DNA of 61,762 nucleotides from Polysphondylium violaceum. Its lineage: Eukaryota; Evosea; Eumycetozoa; Dictyosteliales; Dictyosteliaceae. The stretch is from NCBI GenBank assembly GCA_000277445.1, contig AJWJ01000077.1, forward strand, positions 1-61,762, given 5' to 3'. The position numbers and the translations under genes were made by a program. The notes beneath the pieces were generated by a model. It did no database searches, was not told where the DNA came from, and saw only the letters and a list, made by a program, of their open reading frames with translations. Shown here one piece after another: positions 57,601 through 61,762 of the stretch (the first letter of the stretch is position 1; each line of letters opens with the position of its first letter).

Positions 57601-60179
57601 TATTTATTTGTATATGTATGTATGATTATAACTATAAATAAAATCTATATCTAAATCTGTATAAAAAACAACAGCTGACACTATTTATATCTATATGATG
57701 TTAATTAATTAACCTTTACTATTTTTACTATTATTACTATTACTAATGTTACTACTATTTCCCCTTGTTTTCTTTCTACTTTTGTGTATAATTTGATTTA
57801 TATCTATGAAAACCTAAAAAGATGGGTGGTGGGTGGTTTTTTTTCTCTCTAAATCTATAAGAAAAAGTGGATAGGGGTCAGTGATTGTTTTTTTTTTTTT
57901 GTAAAAAATTTTAAAAATTATTTTTTTTGAATTTTTTTTGAATTTTTTTTTTGATTGGGTACAGGGTTGTGTGAGAAAAAATGTGTGCCGCTAAGATGGG
58001 TGGTTTGCTTTAGAATGAAAAATTAGAATCTAGAGGTCTATATCTAAATAATCTGTTTACACATGTGATCACACACAACACAGAGTTATCGAATTGTTTG
58101 TCCTGCTCCTACTCGGATATTCTGATATTATGTTGGTGGAGGTGGGGTGTGTCCTATCAGCTGATAATAACGATGTCCTCTTCTCTTCTAATGAATATTT
58201 TTAGAGTTGTGTCTGTGCGTTTTCAAATAAAATATTTTATTACACCCTCAGAAATGATGAGAAAAAAAAAAAGTAAAAAAATAAAAAAAAAAAAAAGAGA
58301 CAAAAACAAGCAAAAGACCGAATGTGATTGTTTGCAATGGTGCGAAATTGAATAAAAAAACAATGATCGAATATATAAAGTAGCGTATAGTATATAAATA
58401 TATGTTTGGGGGTGCGGACGTATGTGTGTGTAAATGGTGTAGCAAAATAAACCCAAACTATTACACATGTGGATAATAAGGGGGCAACTTTGTGATGATT
58501 TTTTCGATTAGGCACATTTTGTCGCGCGCCTTGTTTAACATCTCGATTACAAATTTTGAAAAAAAAAATCTATTTTAAGCGTTTTTTTTTTGGATTGGTC
58601 TTTTTCCTTATTTTAATTTTTTTTGAATAAGGGTTCTTGCACAACACCAAGCCAAAGGTGCACACCACTTGTCCATTTGAGTATTATTAGATTTTCACAA
58701 GACAAAAACACTTGACATGATTCTAAATTTAGGATTCACAGCTACATATTCCTTTACACATCTAAACAAAACAAATCTTTACTGTGTATGATGAAAATGC
58801 AATGAAAATTATGATAATCAATTTGATAATCATTCACGAGTTCAGTGCGGTGAAGAGTGGTGACTATGTGATTGTGTAGAAAATGCGCGCGCTCCTGCAT
58901 TGGTCACGAAACCCCTTTCCCACGCAAACAACACAATAGGCTGTAGTGATAAGGTGATGAACAATAGAGGAATGATATGATGACAATGTGATATTCAAGA
59001 TGATGACGGTGATCTCGTGCAATAGCATGTATTATTCTTACATATTTAAATCTAAATCAATCGTATTTGTTTTGATCTATCTGATATTCTGACCACAGAG
59101 GAAATTAAAAATACAATTTGTTAAAAATACAAAATCTAATGATACAATAGTGATGGTGAATAAATAAAAGTACAAAAAATCACTATATTTCGCTCGATAA
59201 GGTTTGTGTCAATAAACAAAACGTATCATGTGAGCAAAGACCCTTACACTGATGAAACAAGAAAAAAAAAAAACAAGAATAAAAACAAAAAAAAAAGAAA
59301 AAAACAAAAAAAAAAAAGTCTTCTTTTTCAGATTTTTTTTTTTTCTTGTTGTGGATAAATTTGGATTTATCAAAGTGGAATATTACCAATTGTTGTGTAT
59401 GTTAGAAGCTAACAAATATAGTATTGTACTATCTTTATTTATATTTGACTGCTTGTTTATAGTAGTAGTGAGAATAATAAACTAAACAGTAGCAGAGTGC
59501 GCGCAACAACAAAACCAAAATAGAATGATATTTTGGTATTATTCAAAGAGGGGTAAATTGGTGTGGGTGAATTTATAGTGATGAAAGGCATATCATTTTA
59601 ATAAATAATAATTAAATATTATATATTATACAATATTTAATTGTTGTGTTTTGTAGTGATAAAATCAAATATTATAATGTATAAATAGGAAGCCGTATTT
59701 ATATGATTAATTCAAATATTTAAACACTGCACCCACACTAATATGGAGCATTAACTGCTAATTTTCTATCTGTGTGTGATGGTGGTGGGGTTAGTGTGTG
59801 TGAGTGTGTGTGAGTGTATATAAATGACCATGGTAGGGTAGTGAAACAAATATGATATTGATTTTCTTTTATATTCGTATTCAACCATGTGTTTTTCATC
59901 AATTCAATCAATCAATCATCAATTGATTTTTATGAATATATCTCTATTGCATTTGAATAATGATGATTTATACATGATAGTTGGTTACATGTGTAAATAT
60001 GCATATATAAACAACTTTCATATTTTTTTCATTGCCTTTTTTAGATAGTCAACCACTTTGATTGATACTGATTGATTCAATTTACACCTTGATACAAATA
60101 CAGTTGATTATTATTATTATTATTACACCAACACAATAGAGTTTATTTATTATTATTATTATTACTATTATTTCACTTT
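57601..60179. other. 2.6 kb intergenic with GCGCGC motifs
   Basis: No gene supported; 58065-58355 (plus), 58223-58515 (minus) and 59183-59485 ORFs are A/T-run shadows. Contains three GCGCGC-type patches (58522-58530, 58885-58892, 59499-59504), GT-rich blocks (ggtggggtgtgtcc near 58140; gtgtgtgtgagtgtgtgtgag near 59795) and T/A tracts. It holds the promoter of the RasGEF gene and the 3' flank of the PH-domain gene. Confidence 0.55.
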
Positions 60180-61503
60180 TTATTTTGATTTTGATTTACT
60201 CTTTGAAATCATTTCATCTTTTTCTTCTTTGGTTAGTTGATTTTTTGTACATCTAAAAAAGATTCTTCTAATTTCATTCATTCTAAATAATAGACGATAT
60301 AAATATTAATTAATAAATTATAAACAATCCATGTCTTATTATTATTATTATTATTAAAACTTACAATAAATTTCTTTCATTTGTATCTTTTAATATAAAT
60401 TGTTGAGTTTCTTTGACTTTTGGATTTTCTTTGTTTTCCAAGTTTAATATGATAACGTTGGATGGACTTTTAAATACTTGTACATTCTTTAGGGCACTGA
60501 TTGGGAAAGACCACTTTACCTTACCCAATTCAAGAGAGGGCTGTTTTACACTGACATTATATAGTCTTTCCGTTGATATTACAATACATCTAATTTGATT
60601 CTTACCCTTTCTATTGGTCTTGTACACATAGAGATGCAATTGGTAGATTGATGGCGCTGGCACATAATGGATCTCAAAGTATCGTTGAAATATTTGTCTG
60701 GTCAAGTACTTTAACGATATCAACCACTGATCTCTAATCTCTTCAGACTCAGCTATCAATATCTTCTCACTTATATAAGTATCACTGGTTCTCTTGAGTA
60801 GTGTGTTGTGTGTTAAATGTGAAAGCCTTGAATGGAGTGTGGGTGAGTCTGGTGGTGATAACTCTGGATTGTTGCTCTCGTTATTTAAACTATAGTTTCC
60901 ACTAAGATGGCCATTGTTGCCATTGTTTCCATTGTTACCATTACCTATATTATTACCTGTATTTCCATTGATACCGCTCGCAATGGCGCCATCTGATGAT
61001 ATACCTGAATGTCTAATATGATACACAATCTTTAATGTCTTGGGATCAATAGACTCATCGCCCTCAATTGAATGTATATCACATAAATCAATACTCCACA
61101 CTCTTTTCAATGAATCTGGATCGATTTTATATATTTTCTGTGAAGTTAATAATCCTATAAATGTTGTTTCTATATATATTGATTGGATTGTTTGATAATT
61201 GGATAGATTGTTAATATCACATTCTCTATATTCTTGTCAACAAACTACTACGAAACACATATAGTGATCTTTACCAGATGATTTGTTTTTTAGAAAAGTT
61301 GAATATGTAATATATCGTTCTTCTAATGGTATAAGTTTTTCAAATTTACTAGGACATGGATACAATGATGAATCACTGTATTTCTCCTCCAAATCATTGT
61401 GATGATTATGGTTATTGTTATTTGTTGAATTTGATTGTACAAGTGAATGTGATGAAAATGTTGGTGATAATGATGTTGATGATGATGTACTATTGTTATT
61501 CAT
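60180..61503 (-). CDS. PH-domain-like protein, 399 aa
   Basis: Exons 61275-61503, 60365-61232 and 60180-60282. The last intron (60283-60364, GTAAGT...TTTAG) is clear. The first (61233-61274) is only 42 nt (GTAAAG...ACAAG) but is the one join that keeps the frame. Joined sequence reads FEKLIPLEERYITYSTFLKNKSSGEYRECDI... over several beta strands; VWSIDLCDIHSIEGDE and EEIRDQWLISLKYLTRQIFQRY are typical of a PH domain's last strand and helix. A Gly/Asn (GNNGNNG) insert lies in a loop. A second PH-like or GRAM-like beta module may follow (IRCIVISTERLYNVSV...VKWSFPISALKNVQVF). The tail is basic (SKSKSKSK). Likely phosphoinositide or membrane association; no partner known. Confidence 0.75.
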
Positions 61504-61762
61504 TTTTGTGTTTTATGTGCCGACAATGGTGATGACGGTGATGACGATGATAATGATGATACTGAATCTGCTATTTCACCAATGTGTTTTGATTATTGCC
61601 TTAATACTACTGCTAAGATTGTTGATGTGTCGTATGACTACTAATATTTGTATTTATCTTTTAATATTATAATATTAGTATTTGTAATTATAATAAATGA
61701 GTAAGTATAGAAGCACAAAAAGTAATATTATTAAAGAAAAAAAAAAAACAAAAAAAGAAAAA
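61504..61762. other. window edge, upstream of PH gene
   Basis: AT-rich, with a gatgacgatgataatgatgat-type repeat (61529-61560) and an A-rich end. An upstream in-frame TAA close to the PH-gene ATG supports that start. Nothing else seen. Confidence 0.5.

Noticed and set aside
58065-59485. Several ORFs of 65-96 codons
   Set aside because: Built from A/T homopolymers, overlapping on both strands, and without any conserved pattern.
1-61762. tRNA, snRNA or other classic RNA genes
   Set aside because: No B-box GGTTCGANTCC on either strand with a matching A-box was found by eye, nor any U1-U6 core or class I RNA consensus.
1-61762. Transposons, LTR or other virus-like elements, CRISPR arrays
   Set aside because: No reverse transcriptase, integrase, transposase, capsid-like ORF, terminal repeat pair or regularly spaced repeat was seen.

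Overview
This window is nuclear DNA from a dictyostelid social amoeba (Amoebozoa). The evidence is an FNIP-repeat protein of about 26 repeats, a spore-coat-type Cys-rich secreted protein, a circularly permuted Ras, codon-run Asn/Gln/Thr tracts inside genes, very short AT-rich GT-AG introns (about 40-110 nt), and long oligo-T/oligo-A tracts between genes. Intergenic DNA looks less extremely AT-rich than in Dictyostelium discoideum and carries many GT/CA-rich stretches, so another dictyostelid is more likely. The species is not determinable by eye.

Layout. 1-5 kb: an orphan gene (minus) sharing a short divergent promoter with RNA polymerase III subunit RPC4, then an FNIP-repeat protein (minus). 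5-13.4 kb: NDUFS4 (complex I), ribosomal protein S27 (minus), SRP receptor alpha (minus), with long gene-free gaps. 13.4-15.3 kb: a PHO80-type cyclin. 15.3-20.4 kb: a developmental-looking pair, a spore-coat-type protein and a secreted Gly-Ala-repeat protein, behind a GT-rich upstream region with a GBF-like G-box. 20.7-23.4 kb: a circularly permuted Ras GTPase fused to a Sec23/24-like zinc ribbon and a von Willebrand A domain, the most unusual gene of the window. 23.5-31.1 kb: NUBP2/Cfd1 (minus), three orphan proteins, MPP6 (nuclear exosome cofactor) and glycerate kinase (minus). 31.7-34.5 kb: Serrate/ARS2. 34.5-39.9 kb: a 5.3 kb region without a recognisable gene, ahead of a second PHO80-type cyclin. 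41-49 kb: TOM40, a multi-pass membrane protein and COG1 (all minus). 50-57.6 kb: an F-box/LRR-like dictyostelid protein and a 1,928-residue LRR-FH3-ubiquitin-like-RasGEF protein (minus). 57.6-60.2 kb: another gene-free region. 60.2-61.5 kb: a PH-domain protein (minus).

Most genes are single-copy housekeeping functions: Pol III, complex I, ribosome, SRP targeting, cytosolic Fe-S assembly, mitochondrial import, Golgi tethering, RNA surveillance, cap-proximal RNA processing. They are interspersed with lineage-specific families. No operon-like organisation exists. Two genes bear on Ras signalling (the cpRas and the RasGEF), but nothing in the sequence links them directly. No tRNA, rRNA, snRNA, transposon, retroelement or CRISPR array was recognised. 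Exon boundaries were deduced by hand from GT-AG signals and reading-frame continuity; spliced lengths were checked to be multiples of three.
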